Below are positions 34,131 to 46,309 of a stretch of DNA of 64,000 nucleotides, piece by piece. This DNA comes from Nephrocerus scutellatus (Eukaryota > Arthropoda > Insecta > Diptera > Pipunculidae): contig OX352762.1 in assembly GCA_947095585.1 (NCBI GenBank), positions 120,558,930 to 120,622,929 of the forward strand. The letters run 5' to 3'. The position numbers were made by a program, and so were the translations under genes. The notes under the pieces were generated by a model, which saw only the letters and a program-made list of their open reading frames with translations, searched no databases and had not been told where the DNA came from. The stretch's first letter is position 1. Each line of letters opens with the position of its first letter.

Positions 34131-34970
34131 AGGGATGAATCGATACAAGTAAATACAAGTACATACTCGATACTTTTGTTTTGGCATACCAAGATATATC
34201 AAGTAGGTATCGGAAAGAAGTACTTGGACCTTGAAGTTTCATATCAAGTTTGTTCATCTTTGGTGAAAAATACATAAGTGTTTCGAAAATAATTCCTATG
34301 TTCCACTGTTTAGCTTAGAGAGCTTAAAAAATTTACATCAACTATCAAGTGTATCACCAGTGTACTCAGAAATAAATCGCAGAATTCGAGCTATAGACTA
34401 TATGATACTGACGCAGCTGTTAAACGTTATAGGTTCAAAAATATCCACTTTCAAGACCCCAGTGAGATTTAAAGACTGATGGAGCTTGTCAAACAAGATC
34501 TCTCCATGTCGAACAGCGAACATTAAAAGTGATACGGTGTCTATTTATTGGTCTTCCCATGTTTTAATTTAAAATCGAATCCACTAGGAATGGTGGGAAG
34601 ATAAGAAAGGTAATGTTTCCTTTTTTATATAAACAAGAGAGGATGGTGAATACTTTCTCTCTACCTTGTGAAAGGTTATTCTCAAAGGCGGGAGCAGCAA
34701 TCAACAAAACCAAAATTCAGTTTAGTGGAAAACATTTAGAAAAAGTATTGTTTTTAGAAATTAATTCACATAATGTTTTTTTCGATAATACAAAAAATGT
34801 AAGTATATAAAAATATACACACAAAAATATATAAAGATGATTTTCACTCTGATTCGATGCGAGTAGTTATCAATATATTTGTTGCGATACCAAGTAGTTA
34901 TCGATACTTTCTTTTGGTATCAGTATCGAATAAAGGTACTTGATACTTTAGTGGTATCTTTTCATCCCTA
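34131..34970 (+). mobile_element. Internally deleted hAT transposon
   Basis: The right-hand coding part reads DAAVKRYRFKNIHFQDPSEI (34404-34463), LMELVKQDLSMSNSEH and KSNPLG. It then reads LPCERLFSKAGAAINKTK and FSGKHLEKVLFLEINS (34661-34770), the C-terminal dimerisation segment of hAT transposases. AGGGATGA at 34131-34138 and its reverse complement TCATCCCT at 34962-34969 form short inverted ends, with subterminal 'gatact' and 'tatcgatac' repeats inside both ends. The N-terminal two-thirds of the transposase is missing, so it is non-autonomous. I could not confirm an 8-bp target duplication. Confidence 0.75.
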
Positions 34971-36049
34971 TACAAGTCGCCGGTGTTTCCGATAGAATAG
35001 ATCCAAAACTTATGTTATCGTAAAAAATACTGCAACACCACATCACACACCATATAGAAAGCCAGTTAATAAAATCCCGTACGCAAATGAATATTATTAT
35101 AAACTGCATACTCCTAAATCTACTTCAATAAATTCTCCGAAAGTTGGTAAAAATTGTATACATATTTCTTGTCTCAAAGCACACTTTGCTTACATTTTAC
35201 TATTAGAGTTAGAATGTCCTCTTTATATGGAGCTTATTCCAGGAATGTTCACTTGAGTACACACGCAGAAAAAGGAAGAAAAATTGCATGCAATTTTGTA
35301 CTTCATCAGCAATCACAGCATTCAACAAAGTTGAGTGGATGGAACGAATTGCAGCGTGCAATATATGATTGTATATCTATAGTGCATCTCAAATAAAAAG
35401 AAAATGTTTTTCCGTCCATAGTTACAGTAGATGTGACGAATTTTTCCAGAATAACTTCTCTCGATATTAATGGCGGAAAGCTTTTCAAATAACTGATATT
35501 GTTGTGCGCTCATGCATTCAAGGATATGCAGAATTGAAGATATGTGCCAAGAAATTGCGGCATTTTATAGAAAAAAGGATATTATTTGTGAAGATGTAAT
35601 AATATTTACGTTTTAGAATTTTTGTTTCCGATTTCAAAAGTTATTCGAAAAATGAATTTTTATCCTAGAGTCAGTAAAAGAAGGTTGGAGTCAGGTTAAT
35701 AAGTTTTGAAGGAATCCCAAAATGCAGGGACATGCTATTATTATTACATATAACATCGGCATTACTTTTCGTAACAAATCAATCGAAACAGGGATATCTT
35801 TTTCATGGATAGCCTACTAATATGATATCCTAAAACAGATGTCAGAGATTTCCGAAAGCTGCCGGACCGGGTGAAAAATGAATGAATGAATTACAAATCT
35901 CTAGAGACCTAGCATGGAAATTTAAGTGGCTTAAATCCAGCCTGTATCGTTCAGATATGAGATCAACTCGATGATCCTATAATCTGAGAGCTCTTCTACT
36001 AGTGTTGTGGTTTTAGAATACCTACCTCGACACCACAACTATAACTAAA
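34971..36049. other. AT-rich spacer without recognised features
   Basis: Only short frames without motifs are present. Confidence 0.5.
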
Positions 36050-37690
36050 CGCCAACTCATCGATAAGCCAAATAGATATTCCGATACAACTGGTCAATTA
36101 CCTTACCTATTAGATTTATTTCTAACTTATATGGGAGATAAATATTCGATTGATTTACCTGTTCAATTAGGACTTCATGACCACGCTCCGGTAATAGCCA
36201 AATTTTCAATTAGTCCACACCTTGTAGAGCCTATTCGTACAAGGCTTCTATGGCATTTCAAAGAGCTCCTGAACCCATTTTATAGCTCATATGATTGGTC
36301 AACCTGTTTTTCCAACAATAATGCTGATGAAGCTTTACAACTTATCATGTCATCCATTTTGCTAGGAATGGAAAATTGCGTACGATTAAGAGCAGCAATA
36401 TTCGTAAGACTTAGTGTTGTAATGAAAAATGCTGCCCATTTGAACAACGTTAATTGCACTTCCGAAGAAAACCTTGTAAAGTTTCGAACAGCCAGAAACA
36501 GAGCTATAATCAAAAATGCCAAAATAAAATATTACCCCGAGATTCGAGATAGCATGCACGTTTGCTGCCTATTCCTTCATCTTTATTTCATAATGGTATT
36601 CTTTATAGAACTGGTATTGACAACGCTAATCTCTTAGCCTCGCATTTTGTTTGTGCGTCTACCCTTCATTTAGCTAACCAAAGCCCACCAAGTCTCCTGA
36701 ATGTAGGCCCAGTTATATCTAAAAACTATTTCCGGGTTGTTTTAAAAGTTCTTAACCGCTTGGCAAATTGTTTCATCTCTCAATGAAGACAGGTGTACTT
36801 CCCTCAATTTGGAAAATGGCTAATAATCAACCCGTTCCCAGCAAACTACTACTAACCTACTACTACCGCCCTATTGCTTTGTTGTCGGTTCTATCGAAGG
36901 TAATGGAATCTATCGTTAATGCTGGCGCTCCACAATAGTCATCATCTTTGTCGGCTACGCTCTTCTTGATATATATCAATGAACTGTTGTCTTCTTCAAC
37001 CTGTGATATCCATTCGTTTTTGTTTTTGCTTCGCGTGAATAAATGAACACGACAATTCTGCCGAATATTCAAGTCATTCTTGATTTGAGCAGATCTAATA
37101 GGGTTGAATTTAACCTAAATAAATTTCAGTCTTGTCTTTTTACTCAGAAGGCAGGTCAACATTACAAGCCACCTGTAATTAATGGTGTCCCTATTACGAG
37201 ATCAGATTCACGTACGTCGTTAGGTTTGAAAGTTTCAACTGATCTTTCTCGTATGATAGGTACTCGCTCCATAAGACGTTGTAACTTTTACTTCACCTCC
37301 TCTGAATTATGTTATCTTGATGGAATTCAGAATAGAGTTATCCGTTTGATAAAGGATCTCTTGATACATTGGAGCGTAGGCGAGATAACAGTTTTTTACA
37401 AATTTTACTACGGTAGATGTGATTCAGAAACCCATTTTCTAGTTCTAGGTCCTTTTGTCAGCAACGTAAACACTCGTTTCAGGTCTAATTAACATAGATA
37501 TGGCTTAAATCATTTTCATGTAGAATCCTCCTTTTTTCCGAGAGTGACTTCGATGTGGAATCAATGGGTCGACTCCGTGTTTCCCGAATCTTCTTAAGCC
37601 TTCAAAATAGCCATAGCGGCTATTTCACATATCAATAATAATTTGTTATTACTAACATTGCAACGAATCTAACTCTATGCTATAAATGCA
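36050..37690 (+). mobile_element. Degenerate non-LTR retrotransposon relic (EN to C-terminus)
   Basis: The relic is collinear but gapped. The endonuclease end and linker read PVQLGLHDHAPVIAKFSISP and LLWHFKELLNPFYSSYDW (36155-36300), then KFRTARNRAIIKNAKIKYY. The early polymerase follows: GVLPSIWKMANNQPVPSK, YYRPIALLSVLSKVMESIVN, then a deletion of the main catalytic block, then SATLFLIYINELLSS. Last come VEFNLNKFQSCLFTQKAG and TSLGLKVSTDLS, and the terminal FFPRVTSMWNQWVDSVFPES. This is the layout of Jockey/CR1-group LINEs; I cannot fix the clade. The catalytic Asp blocks are missing. Confidence 0.75.
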
Positions 37691-40059
37691 CGCATTTCAT
37701 ATATAAAACCGACTTAATTTATCAGAACAAAAGGACATACTTACCGCACTTATAACGATAGGTGCAAATTAATATTTATATTCGGCTATCTTATTCGGAG
37801 AAAGCGGTCTCCACACTCCTTACCAAAAAGGATTACTTCTTGCAACTTCCGAAGGATATTCATTTGCACACGGAACAGAAAACCAAACAACAAGCATCAA
37901 AACTTTCAATGAAAGCAACAAAAATAAGTCTTTTATGTGTATCCTTTGGAATTTATTTTGCAAAACAAGAGAACTTTCGTTTCCATATATGCGTATTGTA
38001 TATCTATGTATGGAAGAGAAAGTTCCCGCTTTATTATTCTACCGAGTTTAGGACAAAAGGAAATCATATTCCATACTCGATGTCTACGGTCGAATCCTGC
38101 GTGCCGCTTTCTTATGTGTTTCGTGTCGTCCTGTTCGTGCGTCGTGCTTTGCACAAGGATTGAATGCCATCAGCCAACATTTATGATTATTTTTATTTTT
38201 ATTGGAAAGTTTTGCCGTCCGACAGACGGATTCCAAACTCATTGTCATTTGTTGCTGGTGATGATAGGTGATTGTAAAGAGAGAAAGCGAGAAAGAAGGC
38301 AGGACAGTTTACACTACACGCACGCAACACAATAACAACAACAACAACAACAATAACACACGTAAAAATGATAATCATAAAGAAGAACAAATAATGATTG
38401 TGTGCGATTGTGGGACTCCATTGCCGGGATGGGATCCTCTTGAGGATACACTTATCGTCGTTGTCATTTTCAATACACACACGCACGTACGCAAAAAACA
38501 TACATATACGCTCGCTCGTACATATAATTAAAATAAAAGCCTTTATCTGAGAATTTCCATACGTTCTGTACGTGTGCAGGAGCGGCAAGGGGTGCAGCGT
38601 GCAAAAATTGAAGTGTGTCATGCACGTTTTGCGAAAATTAACTATTGTACGAGTACAAATGATCCATATGTACAGTGTACGTGCGGAGCATATAGCATAT
38701 ATGAGTGGGTGCCATTATTTGTATTTCAAAATAGAAATCTTCCAACCCTTACAATAGAAAGTAAAGTAAAACTGCTAAAAGCAAACAAAAAGTCATAAGC
38801 ATCTCTACAAGATTTCTGAAATATTGGCCAAAATGCAGGTAAAGTCTCCGTAAGTGGCATTTATAAGGGTTGTACAGTATTCGATGGAAAATAAGTAGCT
38901 TTGTTGAAAGGGGTTATGAAGACTGTATGATATCAATTCAAATAAAATAAAAATACCCAGTTTTGCCAGTTTTCTATCCATATAGAAATAAGACAATTAG
39001 TAAAGGGCATTGCAGCGCGATTATTACTTACCAAGCCATCAATGGAATGGTTCTTTCGTATATTTTCTAATATTTTACCAGCACTTAACTGCCTTGAAAT
39101 ATTTACCTTAAAACAGCATTTTATGATGGTTAGAATTTTGACTTTTTTAGACATTAAAGAACTGGTTTATATTACGCTATAGTTGATAGTTAAAGGATCA
39201 TATAAATACATAAAGGACCTTATAAATACAAAAATTCCATACATATAACTGAAGTTGAAGAACTTTTACTTGAAATTGATGAACTATTCCACATGAACGG
39301 ATGACTTTATAAAATGAAAACTATAAGTAATTCAAAGCCGTGTTATATGCCTTGCAAATGATATTGAGCCAAATTCATGTAAGTTCATTAGAGAATTCCA
39401 AAAAACATTCTCAATTGGTTAACACTCTTTCTACCTCATAATCTAATCATCCTTAGTGATTCAGAATGACATCACAAGTTGAAAACCGAACTACACTTAA
39501 GTGTGGTGCAAAAAATACACCCAATTCATATCACTGACAAAGGTGTTCAAGGTATACCTGATGAGAAATCCTCCCACAGTGTACTTATTAACAAAAAATA
39601 ATAAAATGAAACCCTAAAGTATATGCATTGACTTCGTAAAAAGGTAAAAATCCGAAATAAGAATTAAGTGAGTGCTCATGTATTTTTTGCTCGACTTATT
39701 TCAGGGCCTAATTTCAGCGTGAATCTCAAAAGGATATTATTATTAACCCCAGTGCGACGGAGAAATGCAATATTTTGTGCAAAGTAGCGTTCATTTTAAT
39801 ACCACAGATATGTCAGATAGGTCTCCATTATGTTATTACGAAGGACGATCATTTTGCAGCGCACATTGTACGACACATCGTTGCAGCAACGACACACAAA
39901 AGATATCACGTGTACCATTTTTATATAGTAGGTACTTCTATGTATATAAAATAGTAATATAAATTGCCATATCATCTGAATAAGTAGCAGGATATCATGC
40001 GAGCGAACGAGGACCGCTTTCTCTTCATATTCCCCAAGTGTGTCGTTTTTTGTGTTTTT

Positions 40060-40093
<34 letters not shown>

Positions 40094-40641
40094 CGCTGTA
40101 TCCAGTCGAACGAAAAGGACAGACTCGCATGTTATATATGCACGAGTACTCGTAGTTAAAAAGTAAACTGCATATATTCGTAGTGTTTTGTGTGGAAGTA
40201 ACCTATGGAATGCTCAAAATGGGGGTGGTGTTGGTGCGCTTCGTTTGGAAATGTTTGTCAATGCAACCTTCTTGTTTACGAACGTATAAGTATTTTATGT
40301 AGTTATACTTATATTTTATGTATAATGTATGTGTCAGAGCTAACACTGAATATGACAGCAGTTTTTTTTTTGGGTAAGTTTCGGGGGGTACTAAAGCTAA
40401 GCACTTTTTCCCCATTGCGGTTGAGTTGTCAAGTTTAGAATTTCCATTACTAATGAATTGCTTATGACAACAGCTGGCATACGAGTCAAAATTGAAGACT
40501 CAGCAAGTCAATGTTGATACTGATGGCTATTGATATGTCTTTCGCGAAAATAAAAGGTTATTTTTATAGAGACATAACTATTTTATTGCCAGCGCACCCT
40601 TAAACATCTTCTGTTCTTCTGTTAATATGAAAACTTTCTCA
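37691..40641. other. Stretch without recognised genes; simple repeats
   Basis: The stretch contains an AAC microsatellite (38330-38356), an AT/T-rich run near 40050-40090, and a pair of 20-bp near-identical repeats at 39193-39232. The ORF at 37762-38163 (133 aa) shows no recognisable motif. Confidence 0.45.
38330..38356. repeat. AAC trinucleotide microsatellite
   Basis: About nine AAC/AAT units are visible. Confidence 0.9.
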
Positions 40642-40770
40642 GTGTCTGTGGTGCATTGGTTGGAACTATTGGCTCCCATTCGGAGGACACCGGGTTCAAT
40701 TCACGGCGCGTCCAAAATTTTTTCTTCCCGCACTGACAATTTAGACTACAAGTACATATGATACGATGCT
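40642..40770 (+). mobile_element. Second type of tRNA-like SINE (head region)
   Basis: An A-box match TGGTGCATTGG (40649-40659) is followed 33 bp later by a B-box match GGTTCAATTC (40693-40702). This is the spacing of a tRNA-derived RNA polymerase III promoter. The downstream body differs from the other SINE family in this window. The right end is not clear and may lie as far as about 40970. It could instead be a tRNA pseudogene. Confidence 0.5.
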
Positions 40771-40973
40771 CTACATGTGATATACAATTTTCCGTATACT
40801 TCTGTGTTCACACATGTACGGTTTAGTTGATGTATGAAGTAATCTATATGTAGATAGGGCCGAGCCATTAATGCGGGGCTTTATGAGCACAATATTCTAG
40901 TTTGTGAGTGCTCGGATGTGAACTTCAACTCCACCCACCAGAACACTTTCTTTTTTCTATCCAAATATTTCCA

Positions 40974-41030
40974 AGCCCACGCTGTGCCTAGGCATTAAAA
41001 AGGGGTAAACCCTTGACAATAAAAAATTCA
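40974..41030 (+). mobile_element. 5'-truncated LINE 3' tail
   Basis: The segment carries 'gcccacgctgtgcc' and 'aaaaggggtaaacccttgac' plus an A-rich end, the same 3' terminus seen at 11504 and, in reverse, at 52672. No coding sequence remains. A SINE follows immediately in the same orientation. Confidence 0.6.
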
Positions 41031-41256
41031 GTGGGAGCTATGGTTCAGCGATTAAGTGCATGGATTTCTGAGCAGAGGGTTCGTAGTCCGAATCCCAGGA
41101 AACGCCCACCTCTCGCTAATATGTCTGACAAACGTCCGAGAGTAATAAATTGTCACGGAAAGCTTCTCAATAATTCATCGTTCGAATACGGGTTCCAAAT
41201 GGTTGCGAGAAACTAGGCCCTATATCGTAACGGTCCGTCTCGCCGAATATTATTAT
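41031..41256 (+). mobile_element. tRNA-derived SINE copy
   Basis: The copy starts GTGGGAGCTATGG, like GTGGGTACCGTGG of the 14.4-kb copy. It has a TGGTTCAGCGA A box and a GGTTCGTAGTCC B-box region. It shares 'gagagtaataaattgtcacg' and 'ggttgcgagaaactagg', and ends in an ATT-repeat tail. It is shorter than the 286-bp copy because of internal deletions. Confidence 0.85.
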
Positions 41257-41354
41257 TTTATTAACATCAAAACTTCAGCTAAAGTTTATATCTTTATCAT
41301 AGTGAGGTCCTCCAACGAGAAACGTTTAGAAAATCGGTAGAAAACCATGCATTT

Positions 41355-41690
41355 CAACGATCCTTAGCGATGAAGTTCATTTTTGGTTTAATGACAAATA
41401 TGCATTATTTTACAGCAAAATAGCCGATATATGTTCTAGAAACTCCATTGAATCCACAAAAAGTGACTATGTGGATATTTGATTAGAAAGTGTTTTTTCG
41501 TTGATGAAAATGATCGCCATTGACCGTAACAATAGAGTTCGCTATAGTGACATTTTGGAAGACTATACGAGTATTTGGCTGGACTGGACAACAATGATAT
41601 GTGATTCCAACAAGATAGTGCCACATGTCACACTGTTCTTCAAACAATTGATCAATTGCAAGGTTGTTATGTCCTTAATGAAAACCCCTT
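41355..41690 (+). mobile_element. Mariner-type transposase relic (catalytic region)
   Basis: LSDEVHFWFND (41363-41395) is the first catalytic-Asp block (usual form FSDEAHFWLN). Some 230 bp later the frame reads M-stop-FQQDSATCHTV (from 41599), the second catalytic-Asp block, with the Trp codon turned into TGA. YSDILEDY lies between. Both Asp residues survive but stops and frameshifts abolish the protein. No ends are visible. Confidence 0.7.
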
Positions 41691-42292
41691 TAGTTAAGTC
41701 AGTGTTTTCTTTTTTAATTCATTTTTCTACCTTTTAAGTCCTTTTTCTTTTTAGTTATTTTTAGTCATTCATCCTAAATTGTTAACTTGATATTTTAGAC
41801 CATAATAAGGATAGTAAAAAAATATGGAAAGCTAAAGAGGCCTAATTGGCCTATAATAAAAGCATTAAATTTTTACACAGTTTTGCCTAGTCCTCCGGAC
41901 TCCTGTTTTCCAGGTTAATAGTATAAATATCAGCCTTAAGGCTATACACATTAAGATACATTTGAACAGTTGTTGTAATTACGTCCACTAACATTTGACG
42001 AAATACAAATTCCCATGGAGTAAGGTTCTAGTAAGCGTAAAGTTAGTGATACCACAAAAATGAAAGGTACATAACAAAGAACCTCAAAAAAATGCAATAT
42101 CAAGACCAATTAAAGAAGGAAAAGGGTTAAATTTATAATAATTGGTAGGTCTATGGATTACCGCTTAAACGGCAAAAATTTGGAAATGGATCGCATTCAC
42201 CACATATGGGGATTGAAGTAAATAAAGATCTTTGGAACTCTTCATTTGTTTCCCTGTTGGTATGAATATTGGCAAGACTCTATCTTTTGAAA
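41691..42292. other. AT-rich spacer without recognised features
   Basis: Nothing is recognised on either strand. Confidence 0.5.
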
Positions 42293-43068
42293 AAGGCTCA
42301 CACCAGTTTTGAATTGGTTAACATTGTAAACCATTTAACTCAGAAATAATCATCATAATATTTAGCTCTACAACCGGGGTTGTCTCTCCACCGGTCCCGA
42401 TTTTGAGCCGAGGTTTTGCATCCCTAAACTCTGGGCGTTCTTGTCTATGCCATCCTTCCAGCGTAGGTTTGGCTGTCGTGTTCCATACATCCTATCACAA
42501 AGGACTTTCGGAGCAGGATCCTCTTCGCTCGTGCGAGCTAGGTGTCCTGCCCACCGGAACCTACCGAGCTTAATTCTCTTCACAATGTCTCCGAAATCGT
42601 GCTTCCTTACATACGGGGCCAACAATTCGACGTAAGACTTTTCACTCGAACGCGGCTAAGGGATCACAATGCTTTTTGCTAAGCACCCAAGTCTCGGATC
42701 CATATATAAGCACTGGTATTACCATTGTCTTAAAAACCAGCAGCTTGGATGTTATAGTTAACTTCCTGAATTTGAAGAGTCTTGACAGACTAAAGTAGGG
42801 TTGTTGGCTTTGAGCAAGCGTGCACGTATTTCTGGTTACATGCTATTATCAGCTGGTACAGTTGACCCCAGATAGTTAAACGATTGCATTACTTCAAATT
42901 CCCGCTCCACAATTTTAATTGCGAAACCAATGTGGGATATAAGATGAAGGCTCAAAACTCTTTGTAATTGGTTAACATTGTAAACAATTTAACTCATAAT
43001 TAATATGAAGGCTCAAAGCTATTCAACTGGCTAATATTGTAAAAAATTTAACTCAGAAATAATAGAAG
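42293..43068 (+). repeat. About 60-bp tandem repeat interrupted by RTE-B
   Basis: Three similar units contain 'ggctca', 'attggttaacattgtaaa' and 'atttaactcagaaataat'. They lie at 42293-42350, 42948-43006 and 43010-43068. The RTE-B relic at 42362-42935 lies between the first and second units. The simplest reading is a small tandem array split by the insertion. Confidence 0.8.
42362..42935 (-). mobile_element. RTE-B relic 3 (C-terminus and 3' end)
   Basis: The minus strand reads LAPYVRKHDFGDIVKRIKLG, RFRWAGHLARTSEEDPAPKV and LCDRMYGTR, then LRWKDGIDKNAQSLGMQN (42425-42625). This matches the C-terminal region of RTE-B. Further upstream on the strand (42640-42930) come broken pieces corresponding to the post-YADD region. 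It ends on the left in an ATC/ATA microsatellite (42350-42360), typical of an RTE tail. Confidence 0.8.
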
Positions 43069-44635
43069 TTATTTATCGATTGATAGTTGAATATAGAAAA
43101 ACTTACCTTATTTCACTCTCATTGCCACAAATTCACTTCACATTTTATTGTCAACTTATAAAATTGTTATTGCGGATGTTGAATGATAAAATTCATTGCG
43201 TTTGTCCTCGCTCTTCCGCACAAGACTCTCAACTCTCTAGGCACGTGTTCTATAAACTTGAATTAAATATCAACGAGCATTTTGGTTATACCGTTTGTTG
43301 ATGGCAAAGTGTCGAAATATTTTTATAAAAAAAACATCAAAATGGTGCGCGCTCACGGCTAATTGACTGAAGCCACCCTCTGCTAAGGGGTGGCATAATC
43401 AATGTACGTTTACGCAATTCTTAATCGGGACATTTTATGTCGTCTGATAGCTGTCTAATTATGTTGTCTGTGGATTGTAAACACATGTGATATACGCAAT
43501 TGCGCAGCACACACTATCCTTACACACATTCGCACACACAAAAATACAACACAAATTTTTTAATTACTTTTACTCGATTTTAGTTGACCACAATTTACCA
43601 AAATTTTAAAGTTCAACAACACTACAAAAAAAAATAGTTTATTTTTCTCTTCTGTTCTTACGCAATTTCGCACAGAACCTGGACAGGATACACACAGGAC
43701 GCAATAGATCCGACTTATAAGAGGATATTTTCGTTGCAGGGGTTTTTATACCAGGAAACTGCGATGAATTTTCCGGGTGGGGATGGCGATGAATGAATGT
43801 GCGCGAGCCAATGATGAATTTTGGCGGAGAAATGACAAAGCTTTTGAGAATTGACAGGATATATGCAGAATGCCAGTAGATTCTAGTGCAATGATTGTAA
43901 TCTTGTTGCACGATATTCTCCTGCGAAACATCATAATCTCTATATGGATATTGCGTATAGGATGCCTCCCCCTTATTTTGTCATAAAAAGCTCTACGCAA
44001 AAAATGAACTCTTTGTCCCAATCGACATCGATGGGGAAATGACACACAGCATCCTGCCTATATGATGATTAACGCGACGAGAGGACTTTTTCGTTCGCAA
44101 ATACGTTCGGTATAATTCGGCTGTATTCGGCATGATTCGGTTAACTTCGTTGATTTGACGAAGTTCCTGACAAAATATATGATGAACAGAGAGAATAAAC
44201 TTTTATTCTTCCCTTTTTGTATTCTCTCTTGTCCAGGAGCAGGCATTTCGTCGACTTGGCATGCAATGGAATTGATACCAAGAGTTGTCAAGTTTTCTGG
44301 TCAAAGAACTTCAATATTGCGTGATGCGATGATGAACTGTTAGTCTTTTTTTTCTTCATTGTTGATGTAATGAATGTTGCCCGTTTGGAATAAAAGGAGC
44401 TGCCATAATATGATGTTGGACATTTCATCTGGACGCTTTGGGATGGTAGACAACATCCGCCAATGATGTCTCGTTGATTAATGTGCGATATTTAACATTT
44501 TTTTTATTATTGAATAACACGACAGTGTTAGTAAAATATTACAATCTTGTCTTAGGACGTATAAGCTATTTCGTTTAGACTTAATAATTAATAAAAGGAT
44601 ACTAGATTAAAAGTTTACGGCATTGACTCTGACTA
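43069..44635. other. Stretch without recognised genes
   Basis: No transposon motif is seen. A short degenerate run of 'attcgg' units spaced 11 bp lies at 44106-44150. Overlapping ORFs near 43640-44290 on minus lack domains. Confidence 0.5.
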
Positions 44636-45800
44636 ATGCCTTCTAGCGTAGGCTTGGCTGGTCTCGCTGTCGTGTTATACTGCAATGATAGATCTTCTGC
44701 TCGCAGAAGTGGCCACCATGTACTTAATTTTTCTCTCTCATTTATGTGCAGCCTCATATTTCGTGCCACCTGCTCTATCTGGAAGAAAGCTTCATGTACA
44801 GCTCTTCGGGGTCAACCAACGATTTCAATATCGTCTGCGTAAGCCAGAATCTGAATGGACTTCTATTGTTCCTCTCGCCGTTACGTCAGAATCTCGGATC
44901 ACTTTCTCCAACGCCAGGTTGAAGAGGACGCAGGCCAGTCCATCCCCTTGTCGGAGACCGTTATAGATGTGGAATGGGCTTGCTAGTGATCCGTATATTT
45001 TTACTTGGCTTATAACATTGGTCACGGTCAAACTACATAGTCGTGTCAGTTTATTTGGGATGACGAATTCTCTCATGGCCTTATAAAGTTATACTCTGGC
45101 TCTGGTATCATAGGTGGCTTTAAAGTCTATAAAAAGATGGTGTAGTGATTTTTGACACTCTAGACGTTTTGCGTTCATCTGCCTAAGGGTGGAAATCTGA
45201 TCAGTTGTTTATTTTCCTGGGATGAAGCCAGACTGGTATGTACCACTGATGACTTTAGCGTATGGGGCTACCCTGTCTTGAAGTATAGAGGAGAAAATCT
45301 TATGCGCTGTATTCAACAACGTTTTACCACGATAATTACTGCATGTTGTGATATCTCCTTTCTTATGTAGTCAGTCTTCTGGTATCGCTTCTTCCTCCCA
45401 TAGTTGCACTATTATTTCATGAATTGCTAGTGTATTGTTGGGCCTCCCATTTTAACCAGTTCCGCTAGTCCGCTGATCCTGGGGCCTTATTAGTTTTGAG
45501 CCGATTTATCGCTCTGCTAACTTCGTCTATACTTGATGGCGGCAGCATAGTATGGTCTTTGGTCCAATTCCTCACTAAGCTGGCCATTTATCAACTCATG
45601 AATCCCATCGCTTTAAGATGACTTTGAGATCGGCGATCAGATTACACTCTTTGTCTTTGCAGTATGTGCAACGCGGTGTATATTGCGTCATACCGCGGAC
45701 TCTTTGGTATAACTTTCGCTCCTGGTGCAGTCCTTTCTCTCTGTACGGTTCTAGTTCATGGACGAGGTTCTTCTCTCAGGCTGCTTTCTTTCGCCGGTGA
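44636..45800 (-). mobile_element. RTE-B relic 4 (linker and RT region)
   Basis: From right to left on the minus strand come TYCKDKECNLIADLKV-like text, HEIIVQLWEEEAIPED, KGDITTCSNYRGKTLLNTAH and YQSGFIPGK. Then FIDFKATYD, NKLTRLCSLTVTNVISQVKI and GLRQGDGLACVLFNLALEKV follow. These are the thumb-to-palm blocks of the RTE-B polymerase. A deletion removes the YADD block and joins MVATS-like sequence to the C-terminal GRPSLRW-like part near 44700. It is inactive. Confidence 0.8.
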
Positions 45801-46119
45801 ACTGTTTTTTTATATCTGTATGTATGTATGACATTAAATATTGGCTAATTCACTAGCAGCTTTATTGTTCCTAGGTTTCTGGATGACGAGTATTTAGTTG
45901 CGAGGTTCCGAGTACTAGGCTCATACTCGTGTATTCTTTTCGCTCAACTGGCTGGATAAACAATTGCCTAAGTGGGCAGTTAATGATCTTCGGTTGAATT
46001 GCAAACGAATGTAACTAAAAAACATTGCAATCTACTTTAATTGTTATTTTTAAGCATGCGTTTTATTAATATTCGTATTCACCACATCCACTACAAGTGA
46101 ATTTGCAACTGATTTAACT
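45801..46119. other. Spacer without recognised features
   Basis: No supported feature is seen. Confidence 0.45.
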
Positions 46120-46260
46120 CTTTTGTTGCCTCTAGGCACTTCCGACCATTGTGTACTATCAGATTATTTCTCATCCTTAAACCACTCAGCTATAGAAAAC
46201 CCTCAGAAAAGAACCGTCTGGCAATACGAAAAATCCAATTGTGACGACCTAACAACTAAG
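46060..46260 (+). mobile_element. LINE endonuclease-end fragment
   Basis: The frame reads TSEFATDLTLLLPLGTSDHC and VLS, then RTVWQYEKSN. 'PLGxSDHxxxS' with its catalytic Asp-His is the conserved end of the apurinic-type endonuclease in many LINEs, and 'WxYxxxxW' often follows. Only some 60 residues are recognisable, and the strand is opposite to the adjacent RNase H fragment, so two different insertions abut here. Confidence 0.5.
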
Positions 46261-46309
46261 GGAACATTTCAGCAGACTCCGAAATCTCGTCCAAATTGCA
46301 TCAGCTTTT

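Noticed and set aside
38268..38531. Asparagine-rich protein
   Set aside because: The Asn run is only the AAC microsatellite translated, and the flanking residues show no domain.
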